A DNA stretch of 64,000 bases from CF-162 sp040882565 (GCA_040882565.1 JBBEAZ010000021.1:47002-111001), one strand, 5' to 3'; shown: positions 1 through 8,187, counted from the first letter of the stretch. Program-made: numbers and translations. The notes: generated from the letters alone by a model not told the origin.

Positions 1-120
1 CCAACCTGCCGCCACCCACTTCGCCACGGTACCGCCGCAGAGGAACTCTGCGTCGTCCGGGTGCGCGACGATCACCATCGCCGTCTTCGGGTGCTTCGCC
101 TTCTTGTCGACGTGCGTCAC
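1..120 (-). CDS. PIG-L (LmbE-like) deacetylase, N-terminal part
   Basis: This is the first 40 codons of a gene that runs off the left edge. After about 14 basic residues it reads MVIVAHPDDAEFLCGG, the zinc-binding AHPDDAE signature of the PIG-L/LmbE family. That family removes N-acetyl groups from sugar conjugates, for example MshB in mycothiol and BshB in bacillithiol synthesis. The start is taken as GTG at 118-120 because an in-frame stop lies at 127-129; ATG at 76-78 is an alternative. It lies downstream of, and in the same direction as, an MshA-like glycosyltransferase, separated by a repeat. The substrate cannot be told from the fragment. Confidence 0.8.
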   Translation of the reverse strand, partial: MTHVDKKAKHPKTAMVIVAHPDDAEFLCGGTVAKWVAAGW

Positions 121-182
121 GAAAGTTCAGTCTAGCCGAGCCACGCGACAAGCGCACCGTGATGCGAGTCACACGCACCCGA

Positions 183-350
183 CGTTTCCTGAGCGGTGCC
201 GCAGCGCAGCGAAGGACCTCGCACGCGGGCTACGGCCTCTGCCTGTGACGAAAACACCACGGCGCGAACGGCGCGTGCTCGTACACTAAGCACCGTCATA
301 CAGGTGCTCGCCTTCGCTGCGCCGAGGCCCTTCGTTCCTCAGGGAACGGT
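183..350. repeat. Dispersed repeat family R1, copy 1
   Basis: Non-coding element of about 170 bp between the PIG-L and glycosyltransferase genes. The left module (183-228) starts cgtttcctgagcgg and contains gcagcgaagg. The right module (303-350) reads in the opposite sense and contains cctcagggaacgg. The middle carries ccacggcgcgaacggcgc. Related copies lie at 7058-7232 (same orientation) and 36099-36268 (reverse orientation), with partial copies near 24637 and 23851. Its right end coincides with the stop of the glycosyltransferase gene. Confidence 0.75.
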
Positions 351-1603
351 CACGCCACGTGCGCGCCAACCGCGACGCCGCGGTTGCGCCCAACCAGTTC
401 GTGGTAAACGCCTTCAACCCGCTCGGCAACTTCCGACCAGCGGTAGTTCTCCGCGACGAGGCGCGCCTCGCGGCCGAGGCTCCGGCGTAGCGGCTCGTTC
501 GTCAGCAGGAGATCAAGGCGCTCGGCGAAGGGCTCAGGGCAGCGCCACGGCACCAGGTACCCGGTGCGGCCATCCTGCACCGTCTCCTTGAGTCCGCCGA
601 CGCGCGAGGCCACGACCGGCACGCCGCAGGCCATCGCCTCCAGCGCGACGAGCCCGAAGCTCTCGTAGTACGAGGGCACAGCGCAAACATCGGCGGCGTT
701 GTAGTAATAAGGCAGGTCGTCGTGGGCGGCGGCCTCGATCCAGGTAATCCGATCCGCGACGCCCAGCTCGCGCGCCAGGCGCAGCAGCTCGCGCTTACGT
801 CGGCTGTCCTTCTCATCCCCACCGACGACCAGCACACGAAACGGCCCCTCGATGAAGCTCGCCGCCCGGATCAGTACATCGATTCCCTTGAGCGGTTCAA
901 TGCGCCCGACGAAGAGGATCATCGGCTCGTCAGAGTCGAGGCCGATCCGCGCCCGCGCCTCAGCCCGGTCCAGCGGCCGGAAGTGGTCGATGTCAACACC
1001 ACACGGGATCACGCTAATTCGCGACCGCTGCGCCCTGTAAAGCTCCGTCAACATCCGGGCCTCACCCTCGCCCGCGCAGATGATGCGGTCAGCTTCCGCC
1101 ACGACGGTGCGCTCCCCGGCGATCCGGTACTTCGGCTCACGCTCGCCAAGGTGATGACGGTTCTTCGCCTCCGCCAGCGTATGAAACATCACCACGTGGG
1201 GCGCGTCCCAGCAGTCCGCCAGCGTGCGCCCGACCCACCCGGACATCCAGTAGTGAGAATGCACCAGATCGTAAGCCCCAACCTGGCTGCTGACTCCTGG
1301 CGCCTGGCTCCTCCCCGTAAACTCCATCACGCCGAGCCGGAACTCCTCGAGGTGGCGGCGCTGCGCCCCCTTGTCAGCGTCCAGTGGCCCGGCCTCGATC
1401 TGGATCACGCGCGTGCGGTCGTCGAGCGGCGTGATCTCGGGCATCTCCGAGTCCGTCCGCCGCGTGAAGATGTCCATCGTGTGTCCCCGCCGCGCCATCT
1501 CCCGCGCCAGCGAGCGCACGTAAACGTTTAGCCCACCGCTATCACGCGTACCCGGCCGCGCCAGCGGCGAAGTGTGAACGGAAACGACCGCAATCTTGCA
1601 CAT
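350..1603 (-). CDS. GT4-family glycosyltransferase, MshA-like
   Basis: 417-residue GT-B glycosyltransferase of family 4, a complete length for the family. The N-terminus HTSPLARPGTRDSGGLNVYV closely resembles the opening of D-inositol-3-phosphate glycosyltransferase MshA. The C-terminal half has FVGRIEPLKG, the ESFGLVALEAMACGVPVVAS acid and nucleotide-sugar region, and VGGLKETV. It is probably cytoplasmic and transfers a sugar from a nucleotide donor. It is followed on the same strand by a PIG-L deacetylase, the pairing used in mycothiol and bacillithiol synthesis. Related GT4 enzymes also make sucrose phosphate or wall glycans, so the acceptor is open. ATG at 1603 is preceded by a weak GAGAG. 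Confidence 0.85.
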   Translation of the reverse strand: MCKIAVVSVHTSPLARPGTRDSGGLNVYVRSLAREMARRGHTMDIFTRRTDSEMPEITPLDDRTRVIQIEAGPLDADKGAQRRHLEEFRLGVMEFTGRSQAPGVSSQVGAYDLVHSHYWMSGWVGRTLADCWDAPHVVMFHTLAEAKNRHHLGEREPKYRIAGERTVVAEADRIICAGEGEARMLTELYRAQRSRISVIPCGVDIDHFRPLDRAEARARIGLDSDEPMILFVGRIEPLKGIDVLIRAASFIEGPFRVLVVGGDEKDSRRKRELLRLARELGVADRITWIEAAAHDDLPYYYNAADVCAVPSYYESFGLVALEAMACGVPVVASRVGGLKETVQDGRTGYLVPWRCPEPFAERLDLLLTNEPLRRSLGREARLVAENYRWSEVAERVEGVYHELVGRNRGVAVGAHVA

Positions 1604-1779
1604 GCTCTCGAATGATACTACGACCCCAAAGCGCCGAAAGTGTGCGCGCTGTCACACCGCGCGACGCCATCCGACCACGCCCCTTCCCGTTCGCCCTGAT
1701 GCTCACTAACGGGCGAGCGGAGCGACCACGTGGGACGTGAACGGAGCGTGGGTGCGCTCGCGGCACGCGCTACACTCCA

Positions 1780-1820
1780 TGTTCCCAGTTCCAGGTTCCC
1801 AGTTCCATGTTCCATGTTCC
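1780..1820. repeat. Short tandem GTTCC-type repeat
   Basis: About 40 bp made of near-identical 7-10 base steps (gttcccagttcc, aggttcccagttcc, atgttcc). It lies between the stop of folE and the glycosyltransferase gene. It has no coding content and no clear palindrome. It looks like a simple-sequence tract that could change length by slippage. Confidence 0.6.
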
Positions 1821-1827
1821 TCCACCG

Positions 1828-2403
1828 TCACCGCCCATGCACCAGCGACAGAAACTCCCCCCGCGTCACACCCCGCCGCCGGAACCCGCCGCGGATCGCC
1901 GACGTAATCATCCGCGACCCCGGCTTCTGCGCTCCGCGCATCGTCAGGCACAGGTGCTCCGCCTCGATCACCACCGCAACACCGTCGGGCTTCAGGCCCT
2001 CCATGATTGCGTCGGCGACCTGGCTTGTCAGGCGCTCCTGCATCTGGGGCCGCCGCGCCAGGATGTCCACCACCCGCGCCAGCTTGCTCACGCCGACGAT
2101 GCGCCCTTCCGGAACGTAGCCGACGTGCGCCGAGCCGTGGAAGGGCAGGAAATGGTGCTCGCACAGGGAATAGAAGGGGATGTCCTTGAGGATTACCATC
2201 TCCTTGTGCTGCTCCTCGAAGCCCTTGCGCAGCACCGCCAGCGGGTCCTGCGTCAGCCCCGAAAACAGCTCGGCGTAAAGCCGTCCGATGCGCTCCGGCG
2301 TCTCCGCCAATCCCTCGCGCGACCCATCTTCTCCGATCGCCGCGATGATCTCGCGCACAGCCGCGGCGATCCGCTCCTGGTCAATGCCGGCAGTGATTTG
2401 CAT
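1828..2403 (-). CDS. folE: GTP cyclohydrolase I
   Basis: 191 residues, the usual length for the type I enzyme that converts GTP to 7,8-dihydroneopterin triphosphate, the first step of folate and pterin synthesis. The zinc ligands are visible as Cys81 and His84 in CEHHFLP and Cys152 in HLCLTMRG. ETPERIGRLY and GVSKLARVVDILARR are further family blocks. The C-terminus RGEFLSLVHGR is typical of bacterial FolE. ATG at 2403 fits the known N-terminus. The gene stands alone, with a simple repeat downstream. Confidence 0.97.
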   Translation of the reverse strand: MQITAGIDQERIAAAVREIIAAIGEDGSREGLAETPERIGRLYAELFSGLTQDPLAVLRKGFEEQHKEMVILKDIPFYSLCEHHFLPFHGSAHVGYVPEGRIVGVSKLARVVDILARRPQMQERLTSQVADAIMEGLKPDGVAVVIEAEHLCLTMRGAQKPGSRMITSAIRGGFRRRGVTRGEFLSLVHGR

Positions 2404-2443
2404 GGTGTTCAGTCCGCACGGGAGAGAATTGTAGCAGAGGGCA

Positions 2444-3304
2444 CTATGGCGTCAGATATGGCGAATCCTCGAAATCCGGGCAACCCACGATGTCCGTCCG
2501 ATAGTAGTCATCGTTACCGGCATCCAGCGCCTTCGGTAGGTCCGACTCTTCCTCGCCCTCATACATCAGGTCGTTCGCTGGACCGGAAATGTGGCCGTCA
2601 AGCGTTTCGTTCGGCGAGCAGGTGGGCACAAACCCCAGCGTGTGCATGATCTCGTGCACCGCCACGTACTCCCAGAACCCCGCATCGTCGCCGCCCTCAG
2701 CAAACTCGTTGTCCCCACAGCGGATCGCACCGCTCAGGGGTAGTCCATGCAACCAGAGGACCGCGACGTTCCCTACAATCCTCGGCGGGTATGCGCCGCT
2801 GCCGCACGCGTATGTGCTGCCGCCGTCGTAGTACACGGCATAGACCTTCTCCGCCGAATCGAATCCCGCTTCCCGCAACTCCCCCTCGATGAGATCGCGC
2901 CCAAATGCGCCCTCTGCCTGCACATCATCGTCAGGCCGGGAGAGCGTTATGAACGAGATGTCAGGCTCTCCTTCGAACGTGTCCAGTCTCAAGGTTCGCC
3001 CGCCGGTCTGGCCGCTCAACCACCCTTCCGCCGCGCCGAATGATGCCGCAACCGTCCCATCGATATCGAGCTCTTGGTCGGCGCCATCCGCCGGCAGCAC
3101 ATACATTAGGTGTATCTGCGGCCCGGTCTTCTCATCGGGGCGATCAGCCGTGTGACGCTCGCCCGCGGCCGGGACAGATCCAGCGGGCGAACGCATTCCA
3201 TCCGCCTCATCGTCTGAGCCACCGCACGCGGGCGCAAGAATAGCCAGCGCGCCGAGCACGAGAGACGCTTTGAGGGTAGGCGACCACGTGACCCAAATCG
3301 GCAC
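2444..3304 (-). CDS. Secreted lipoprotein with an HExxH metalloprotease-like motif
   Basis: The N-terminus KASLVLGALAILAPAC followed by GGSDDEADG is a lipoprotein signal with a permissive lipobox. The C-terminal third has VAVHEIMHTLGFVP, an HExxHxxGxxP metzincin-like zinc site with the usual following Pro. Several Cys residues (YACGSG, IRCGDN, TCSPN, VGCPDF) may form disulfides. It is probably anchored outside the membrane; the substrate is unknown. The start is uncertain: GTG at 3304 is the first that gives a sensible signal peptide. Longer versions would run over the small Lys-rich gene at 3343-3435 and have no signal peptide. The family was not recognised beyond the zinc motif. Confidence 0.7.
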   Translation of the reverse strand: MPIWVTWSPTLKASLVLGALAILAPACGGSDDEADGMRSPAGSVPAAGERHTADRPDEKTGPQIHLMYVLPADGADQELDIDGTVAASFGAAEGWLSGQTGGRTLRLDTFEGEPDISFITLSRPDDDVQAEGAFGRDLIEGELREAGFDSAEKVYAVYYDGGSTYACGSGAYPPRIVGNVAVLWLHGLPLSGAIRCGDNEFAEGGDDAGFWEYVAVHEIMHTLGFVPTCSPNETLDGHISGPANDLMYEGEEESDLPKALDAGNDDYYRTDIVGCPDFEDSPYLTP

Positions 3305-3342
3305 GGGCCGACCGACGACCCTGAGAGCTAAGAGACGAGCCG

Positions 3343-3435
3343 CTACTTCTTGGCCGGCGGTGGACCGGTGGCCGTCTTGGCCTTCTTCGCCTTCTTCGCC
3401 TTCTTGTCCTTGTTCTTCGGACTCTTGTCGCCCAT
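3343..3435 (-). CDS. 30-residue Lys-rich protein
   Basis: Tiny gene: MGDKSPKNKDKK, then three KKA repeats, then TATGPPPAKK and a TAG stop. A good ribosome site (gagaaaggac) lies upstream of ATG 3435. Thirteen of 30 residues are Lys. The opening MGDKSPK resembles short basic proteins of unknown function that I recall from several phyla; this is memory, not a search. A nucleic-acid-binding role is only a guess. The next gene, the metalloprotease-like lipoprotein, starts about 40 bp downstream. Confidence 0.6.
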   Translation of the reverse strand: MGDKSPKNKDKKAKKAKKAKTATGPPPAKK

Positions 3436-3616
3436 CGTGTTGTCCTTTCTCAAGGCCCCGCGCAGGGGGACGTCGATACAGATCGTGGCGGCATTGTATC
3501 AGGCGCGCGGGAGGCGGCAAAGGGAAACGCGAAAGGGTGATATGGCGCGGTCCGTTCGGGGCATGCGGTGCCGCCGGATCCCGGTTTCAGTCCAACCTTG
3601 CAGGCGGGCGCGCCGC

Positions 3617-4534
3617 TCAGACCATAACGGTGACGGGGTCGCCAAGGACGGGACAATCCGGCGCCTGGTCAACGCTGAGGCCGGCGTCGAAGCGCAGCAG
3701 CTTTAGTGAGTCGACGGGACTCACTTCTCCCGAGCAGTCGATGTCCCCCCAGGGATGCGGCGAGGCGTTCTGGACGTCGACCACCTGGCCCATGGCGGGG
3801 CAATCGCCCGTGTCGACGGCCAGGCCGGCGTCGAAGCGGAGCGTGAGGAGCGAGTCCACGGGGTCGGCGGCGGCGGAGCAGTTGTCGTCGCCCCAAACGA
3901 TAGGCGCGGCCGGCGAAGCGGTCGGCGTCGGCGTGGCGGTGGCCGTCGGCGTAGGCGTCACCGCCAGCGTGGGTGTGGGCGTGCAGATCGTCCCGATCGG
4001 GCACGTTGGAGTCGGGGTGGGCGTGCAGACCGCGGGCGGGCACGGCGTGGACGTAGGCGTCACCGTCGGCGTTGGGGTGGGTGTATGCGTCGCGTTCATC
4101 GTGTTGAAGAACGTGCAGGTGACGTTCGCCTCGTTGAGGTCGATCTGGACGGTGTCATCACCCGGCTGGAATGCCGCGTTGGGGTTGGCGCCGATGAAGG
4201 AGACAGGGCTCGTCACCTGGTTGCAAGTGATGTTGGTAAGTGTCCAGCCCACCGGCACCACCTCGGTGATCGTGTTGAACTTGTCCAGGCCCGACACGTC
4301 GAGGACGCTGCACTGCTGGTCGTCGATCATGAAGCCCGGCTGCGGCCCATTAGAGCCCGCTGTCCAGGTGAAGGGAAACCCGGTCGCCCCGGGTGGCGTC
4401 GTGTCCTTGCAGATGGTGATCGTCTGGATCCCCGCGGACACCGGCGGCGCGCCGCGATGAGCCGCCAGGAGCGCGACGCTGAAAAGCAGAGCAAAGACGA
4501 GAGGGGCGGTGCGGAAGCTCGTCCGTAGGATCAT
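3617..4534 (-). CDS. Secreted protein with Pro/Thr linker and two dockerin-like repeats
   Basis: 305 residues. A signal peptide (about residues 1-34, ending near APPVSA) is followed by a domain with paired Cys (ITICKDTTPPG, DDQQCSVLDVSG, NVTCTFFNT) that looks like a beta-sandwich. Then comes a Pro/Thr linker of the TPTPT type and two copies of a unit WGD..CS....PVDSL..LR.DAGL, roughly residues 210-290. The units carry Asp/Ser-rich loops like the EF-hand calcium loop of dockerins. It is likely exported and cell-surface or extracellular. No cohesin partner is visible here. The gene is intact, unlike several other exported-protein genes in the window. Confidence 0.75.
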   Translation of the reverse strand: MILRTSFRTAPLVFALLFSVALLAAHRGAPPVSAGIQTITICKDTTPPGATGFPFTWTAGSNGPQPGFMIDDQQCSVLDVSGLDKFNTITEVVPVGWTLTNITCNQVTSPVSFIGANPNAAFQPGDDTVQIDLNEANVTCTFFNTMNATHTPTPTPTVTPTSTPCPPAVCTPTPTPTCPIGTICTPTPTLAVTPTPTATATPTPTASPAAPIVWGDDNCSAAADPVDSLLTLRFDAGLAVDTGDCPAMGQVVDVQNASPHPWGDIDCSGEVSPVDSLKLLRFDAGLSVDQAPDCPVLGDPVTVMV

Positions 4535-4682
4535 GCTGGTCCTCCTGCTTACGCGAGGATCGTCGCGACGGATTGTAAACGCATCGTAACAATGGTGAGG
4601 ATGCTGGTCAACGCGCCGTCATCGGGCGGTTGCGAAACAGCCACCGCCGGGCCCCCTGTTAGCCAGGACTGATACCATGCGG

Positions 4683-5711
4683 CTACGTCGCGGGAGCGCT
4701 CCGCTCCGCCTCCGCCGAGTACTCGCCACATCGCGCGAGACTGCTCATCCGCGCGCGGTGCAGCAGCGCCGCCTGGGCCGCCGGCGCGTTCGCCGCGTCA
4801 CCAGACCAAATTTCGAGTGCCGGGTATTGCAGCGCGCGGCCGAAGGAGAACGTCAGCTCCCAGGGGACCTCGCCCAGCCGCACCATCGCGTTCAGGTTGG
4901 CACAGGCCCCCTCGCCCGACTGGCCGCCTGAGAGGAAAGCGATGCCGGGCACGACCGAGGGCACGCCACGCCGCAGCGTATCGAGCGTGCGTTCGGCGAT
5001 CTCATCAGCGTCCGCCGGGGCGGATGCTGCGCTCCCTGCCGTGATCATGTTCGGCTTGAGCACCATCCCTTCGAGGAGGCAGCGCTGAGCCGCGAGCTGC
5101 TCGAAAACGCACCCCAGCACCTCGGAAGTGACCTCCTCGCAGCGCTTGATGCCGTGGTCGCCGTCCATCAGCACCTCCGGCTCGACGATCGGCACCAGCC
5201 CGGCCTCCTGGGCGAGTGCGGCGTAGCGCGCCAGGGAGTGCGCGTTGACCTCGATCCCGTTCCGGCTCGGCAGGCCGGCGCCGATGCGAATGACAGCGCG
5301 CCACTTGGCGAAGCGGGCGCCCATCACGCGGTACTCCTCCAGTCGGCCGCGAAGGCCGTCCAGCCCCTCAGTGACCGTCTCGCCGGGCGCGAGGGCGAGA
5401 GGCTTCGTACCGGCGTCGACCTTGATGCCGGGAATGATGCCCGCGGCGTTGAGGACGTTCACGAGCGGTGTGCCGACTTCGGTCTGTTGCCGGATCGTCT
5501 CGTCGTAGAGGATCGCCCCGCTGACGTAGTCGCCGAGGCCCGGCGCCGTGAAGAGCATCTCGCGATAAGCCCCGCGGCTCTCCGGCGTCGACTCGATCCC
5601 GGCCGCCTCAAAGCGCTTCGTGCAGGTACCCACCGATTCGTCGACAGCAAGTATGCCCTTGCCCGACGCGACCATCGCCAGGGCGGTGGCGGTCAGGTCG
5701 TCTGCGTTCAT
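4683..5711 (-). CDS. Class I fructose-bisphosphate aldolase
   Basis: 342 residues of the eukaryotic-type class I aldolase family, which splits fructose 1,6-bisphosphate into two triose phosphates through a Schiff base. The catalytic Lys is Lys219 in MVLKPNM. The acid pair is in VEPEVLMDGDH (Glu177, Glu179), and KWRAV (136-140) and LSGGQSGEGA are further family motifs. Its start overlaps the stop of the phosphofructokinase gene by 4 bp (ATGA), so the two are co-transcribed and translationally coupled. The enzyme preceding it in the pathway is thus encoded directly upstream. Confidence 0.93.
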   Translation of the reverse strand: MNADDLTATALAMVASGKGILAVDESVGTCTKRFEAAGIESTPESRGAYREMLFTAPGLGDYVSGAILYDETIRQQTEVGTPLVNVLNAAGIIPGIKVDAGTKPLALAPGETVTEGLDGLRGRLEEYRVMGARFAKWRAVIRIGAGLPSRNGIEVNAHSLARYAALAQEAGLVPIVEPEVLMDGDHGIKRCEEVTSEVLGCVFEQLAAQRCLLEGMVLKPNMITAGSAASAPADADEIAERTLDTLRRGVPSVVPGIAFLSGGQSGEGACANLNAMVRLGEVPWELTFSFGRALQYPALEIWSGDAANAPAAQAALLHRARMSSLARCGEYSAEAERSAPAT

Positions 5712-6976
5712 GTCGCGACCGCCGGCCCGAAGCGCTCGGCGAACGCCTCGGGGCTCATGCTCGCAGCCTCGGCCAGTCCGGCGAGAGTGGCGTCGTTCTC
5801 GAGGTCGGCGCGTTCGAGGCGGATCATGTACTCCCGCGCCACCTCATAGTGCTCAGAGTGGATGTCCACCATCCGCGTCGTGATGCGCCCTGTCGCCGGG
5901 TCCTGCAGTTCGCTGAACGGGATCACGCGCAAGCGCCCGGTATCGAGATAGACAAGCCCGCCCATTCGCGTCCGCTCATCAGTCTCCGAGAGCAGGAAGC
6001 GCACGGCGCCATAGCCCAGGGTACGCGTGTAGTCGATGTCGAAGGGGATGGGCGGCGCGCAACGCAACTCGTAGCCCAGCGTAACCCCGACGAGCGAGAG
6101 TGCCTGTCCGCGCTCTTCGAAGCGCCGGGTCATTTCCCGCTGCAGGATCGCCGCCAGCGGGATCTTCTCAAGGCGGATGTTACCGTGCGCGTCGTAGCCC
6201 ACCTCGACGCCCGGTAACGCCGCGAGGTGATCGGGCGCCATCTTCGCGGCGACACCCTCGGCTATCACCGCCAGCCCGTCCTGGCGCCCGGCCGCGCGCC
6301 TTTTGAAAATCGCGCCCTCCAGCACCAGGCAGACGTCCCCGACCGTGATCTGCTCGGCTGCGAACTCTTCCGGGATCACCGTGACGGTCGCGCCGGCGGC
6401 CTTGCCGATGCCCAGCGCCAGGTGCCCCGCCTTGCGCCCCATCACGACGACCAGACACCAGCGGTTGGTCGTGTGCGACTCCTCGATCAAGCTCAGCGTC
6501 GACTGTGTGCCAACGTGGCGCGCGGTCTCGAAGCCGAATGTCGGCGCATTCGCTGGCAGGGGCAGGTCGTTGTCGATCGTTTTCGGGATGTGCGCGACGC
6601 GGATCTCGCCGCCGCTCTGCCGGCAGACGGCGGCGGCGGCGGACGCTGTGTCCTCACCACCGATCGTGACGAGGTCGCTGATCCCGAGCTGGCGCAGCGT
6701 GTCCACCGTGCGCTCGAGGTCTTCGGCGTGACGCGTCGGGTTCGCGCGCGCAGTGCGGATGATCGAGCCGCCCTGGAAGTGGATGCGCGAGACGTCGGGG
6801 ATGGCCAGCGGGCGCACCATGTCCGTGCGGCCCTTGATCAGGTGCTCGAACCCGTCGTAGATGCCAACGACCTGCAGGCCCGCCTGGATCGCGCCGATCG
6901 CAGCGGCGCTGAGCGCGCTATTGATCCCCGGGGCCGGCCCGCCGCCAACGAGTATCCCCAATCGCCGTTCAGACAT
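5708..6976 (-). CDS. PPi-type 6-phosphofructokinase
   Basis: 422 residues of the PfkA superfamily. The N-terminal nucleotide loop is GGGPAPGIN. The specificity position reads GGEDT (106-110) instead of the GGDGT of ATP enzymes, and the catalytic loop is IPKTIDND (130-137) with the Lys typical of PPi-dependent enzymes. I therefore infer reversible phosphorylation of fructose 6-phosphate with pyrophosphate. The gene overlaps the aldolase by 4 bp. The C-terminal region after residue 330 is longer than in ATP-PFK, as in other PPi enzymes. Donor choice is inferred from motifs only. Confidence 0.87.
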   Translation of the reverse strand: MSERRLGILVGGGPAPGINSALSAAAIGAIQAGLQVVGIYDGFEHLIKGRTDMVRPLAIPDVSRIHFQGGSIIRTARANPTRHAEDLERTVDTLRQLGISDLVTIGGEDTASAAAAVCRQSGGEIRVAHIPKTIDNDLPLPANAPTFGFETARHVGTQSTLSLIEESHTTNRWCLVVVMGRKAGHLALGIGKAAGATVTVIPEEFAAEQITVGDVCLVLEGAIFKRRAAGRQDGLAVIAEGVAAKMAPDHLAALPGVEVGYDAHGNIRLEKIPLAAILQREMTRRFEERGQALSLVGVTLGYELRCAPPIPFDIDYTRTLGYGAVRFLLSETDERTRMGGLVYLDTGRLRVIPFSELQDPATGRITTRMVDIHSEHYEVAREYMIRLERADLENDATLAGLAEAASMSPEAFAERFGPAVAT

Positions 6977-7057
6977 GATTCAACCTTCACCAAACCGACT
7001 TTCTATACAGAACCAAGTGTAGCCCCGCCGCACGCGTCTGGCCAAACAGACGTCCAG

Positions 7058-7232
7058 CCGTTTCCTGAGCGGAGCCGCAGCGTAGCGAAGGACCCCGCAC
7101 GCGAGGTAAGCATCTGACCCTGACGAAACGCCACGGCGCGACCGGCGCATGTTCGTGCATGCAGCCGCGCCTTACAGATGCTGTCCTCGCTAAGCCAAGG
7201 CGCCTCGTTCCCCAGGGAACGTCTCTCCACGA
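7058..7232. repeat. Dispersed repeat family R1, copy 2
   Basis: Same layout and orientation as the copy at 183-350: cgtttcctgagcgg and gcagcgtagcgaagg at the left, ccacggcgcgaccggcgc in the middle, and a decayed right module with ccccagggaacg. It sits upstream of the phosphofructokinase start, in a gene-free stretch (6977-7404) that it shares with an R2 element. Confidence 0.7.
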
Positions 7233-7247
7233 CTGACACGGTTTCCC

Positions 7248-7330
7248 AACGCTAAGGTGCAGCGGAGCCGCTGCCGAGGGGTTCGGGGGGTGTCCCCCCG
7301 ACACCCAAACCTCTCGGGCGGGCGGGTGGG
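7248..7330. repeat. Dispersed repeat family R2 (two hairpins plus G-quadruplex motif), copy 1
   Basis: About 80 bp: ggtgcagcggagccgctgcc (hairpin with a GCAGCGG stem), then tcggggggtgtccccccga (8-bp stem), then at 7316-7330 four G3 runs with single-base loops, a canonical quadruplex pattern. It lies upstream of the GNAT gene. The same order of parts recurs at 8031-8115 and 49708-49854. Confidence 0.75.
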
Positions 7331-7404
7331 CCGTACGACGCCGCGCAGGGTGCACAAATCGAGCGCGTTTCGCCCTCGCGGCCTCACCGCGCTACACTCC
7401 CCAC

Positions 7405-7812
7405 ATGCCCATCACCCTCAAACGCGACCTAACCGGCGTCGACTGGGACGCCCTCTCGTTCGTCTACTCCCAAACGCTCGGGCACGACGCCCCCGACCAA
7501 CTCGAACGCACGTGGACCCGCACCTACGCCACCGTCCTCGCCTACGAAGGCGACAAGATGGTCGGCGCGGCACGAGCGCTATCCGACGGCGAACGCGAGG
7601 CGCTAATCGTCGGCGTCGCCGTCCTCCCTGAGTACCAGCGCCAGGGCATCGGCAGCGCCATGATGCGTAACCTCATCGAGCAGGTGAACGGATGCGCCAT
7701 CGTCCTCACCTCGTCGGAAGACGAAAACACCCCGTTCTACCGCCGCCTCGGCTTCCGCACCCACAAGCGCACGATGGTCCTCCACTACCCCGACGACGTC
7801 GTCATAGACTGA
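7405..7812 (+). CDS. GNAT-family N-acetyltransferase
   Basis: 135 residues, a single GNAT fold. The acetyl-CoA loop is clear in VAVLPEYQRQGIGSAMM (about residues 73-89), and the C-terminal FYRRLGFRTHK block is typical. It transfers an acetyl group from acetyl-CoA to an amine; the substrate is unknown. It is a lone plus-strand gene between convergent and divergent minus-strand genes, with repeat elements on both sides. ATG at 7405 follows a run of C-rich sequence without a strong ribosome site. Confidence 0.85.
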   Translation: MPITLKRDLTGVDWDALSFVYSQTLGHDAPDQLERTWTRTYATVLAYEGDKMVGAARALSDGEREALIVGVAVLPEYQRQGIGSAMMRNLIEQVNGCAIVLTSSEDENTPFYRRLGFRTHKRTMVLHYPDDVVID

Positions 7813-7892
7813 GCGAGCCCCGCGACGCCGTCCGTCGGCCAGCTAGGGGGTCCGCCGTGGCGGACCACTCCCACCCACAACCAGCCCGATTC

Positions 7893-7945
7893 TGGGTGCA
7901 GCGGAGACGCTGCCGGTGCTTCAGTGGAGTGTCCTCCTGGCCGAT
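7893..7945. repeat. R2 repeat, partial copy
   Basis: Starts gggtgcagcggagacgctgcc like the other R2 copies, then diverges (gtgcttcagtggagtgtcctcc) where the second hairpin should be, and has no G-quadruplex tail. It is probably a decayed copy beside the full one at 8031. Confidence 0.5.
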
Positions 7946-8030
7946 AGCAAGCGCCTCGCTCGAGCGTCTAGCGCTGCGGACCACGCTAACTCAGGCCTCG
8001 ATCGCGGCCCGGCGGACGCCGAGGCCCAAC

Positions 8031-8115
8031 CCGAGGTGCAGCGGACCCGCTGCCGGGGGGTTCGGGGGGTGTCCCCCCGAAGAACTCCCGCTTCTTGGGG
8101 CGGGGTGGGGAGGGG
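8031..8115. repeat. R2 repeat, full copy with perfect G4 tract
   Basis: gaggtgcagcggacccgctgcc, then a GC-rich hairpin with a ggttcggggggtgtcccccc core, then at 8097-8115 ggggcggggtggggagggg, four G4 runs with one-base loops. It lies downstream of the dikinase stop (8188) in a gene-free stretch (7813-8187). It could act as a terminator or a structured 3' end, but no T-run follows. Confidence 0.8.
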
Positions 8116-8187
8116 TCTTCAACCGCGTGAACCGCTCGATGCAACGGACATAGCCGCAAGTTCGGGCGCCCCTCAGGGACGATCGCC

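Noticed and set aside
722..1531. Plus-strand open frame opposite the glycosyltransferase
   Set aside because: A shadow frame; the minus-strand reading has clear GT4 motifs and the plus one has none.
3343..3520. N-terminal extension of the metalloprotease-like lipoprotein
   Set aside because: The extended frame reads as low-complexity Glu/Gln/Gly in another frame of the Lys-rich small gene and has no signal peptide; the shorter start has one.
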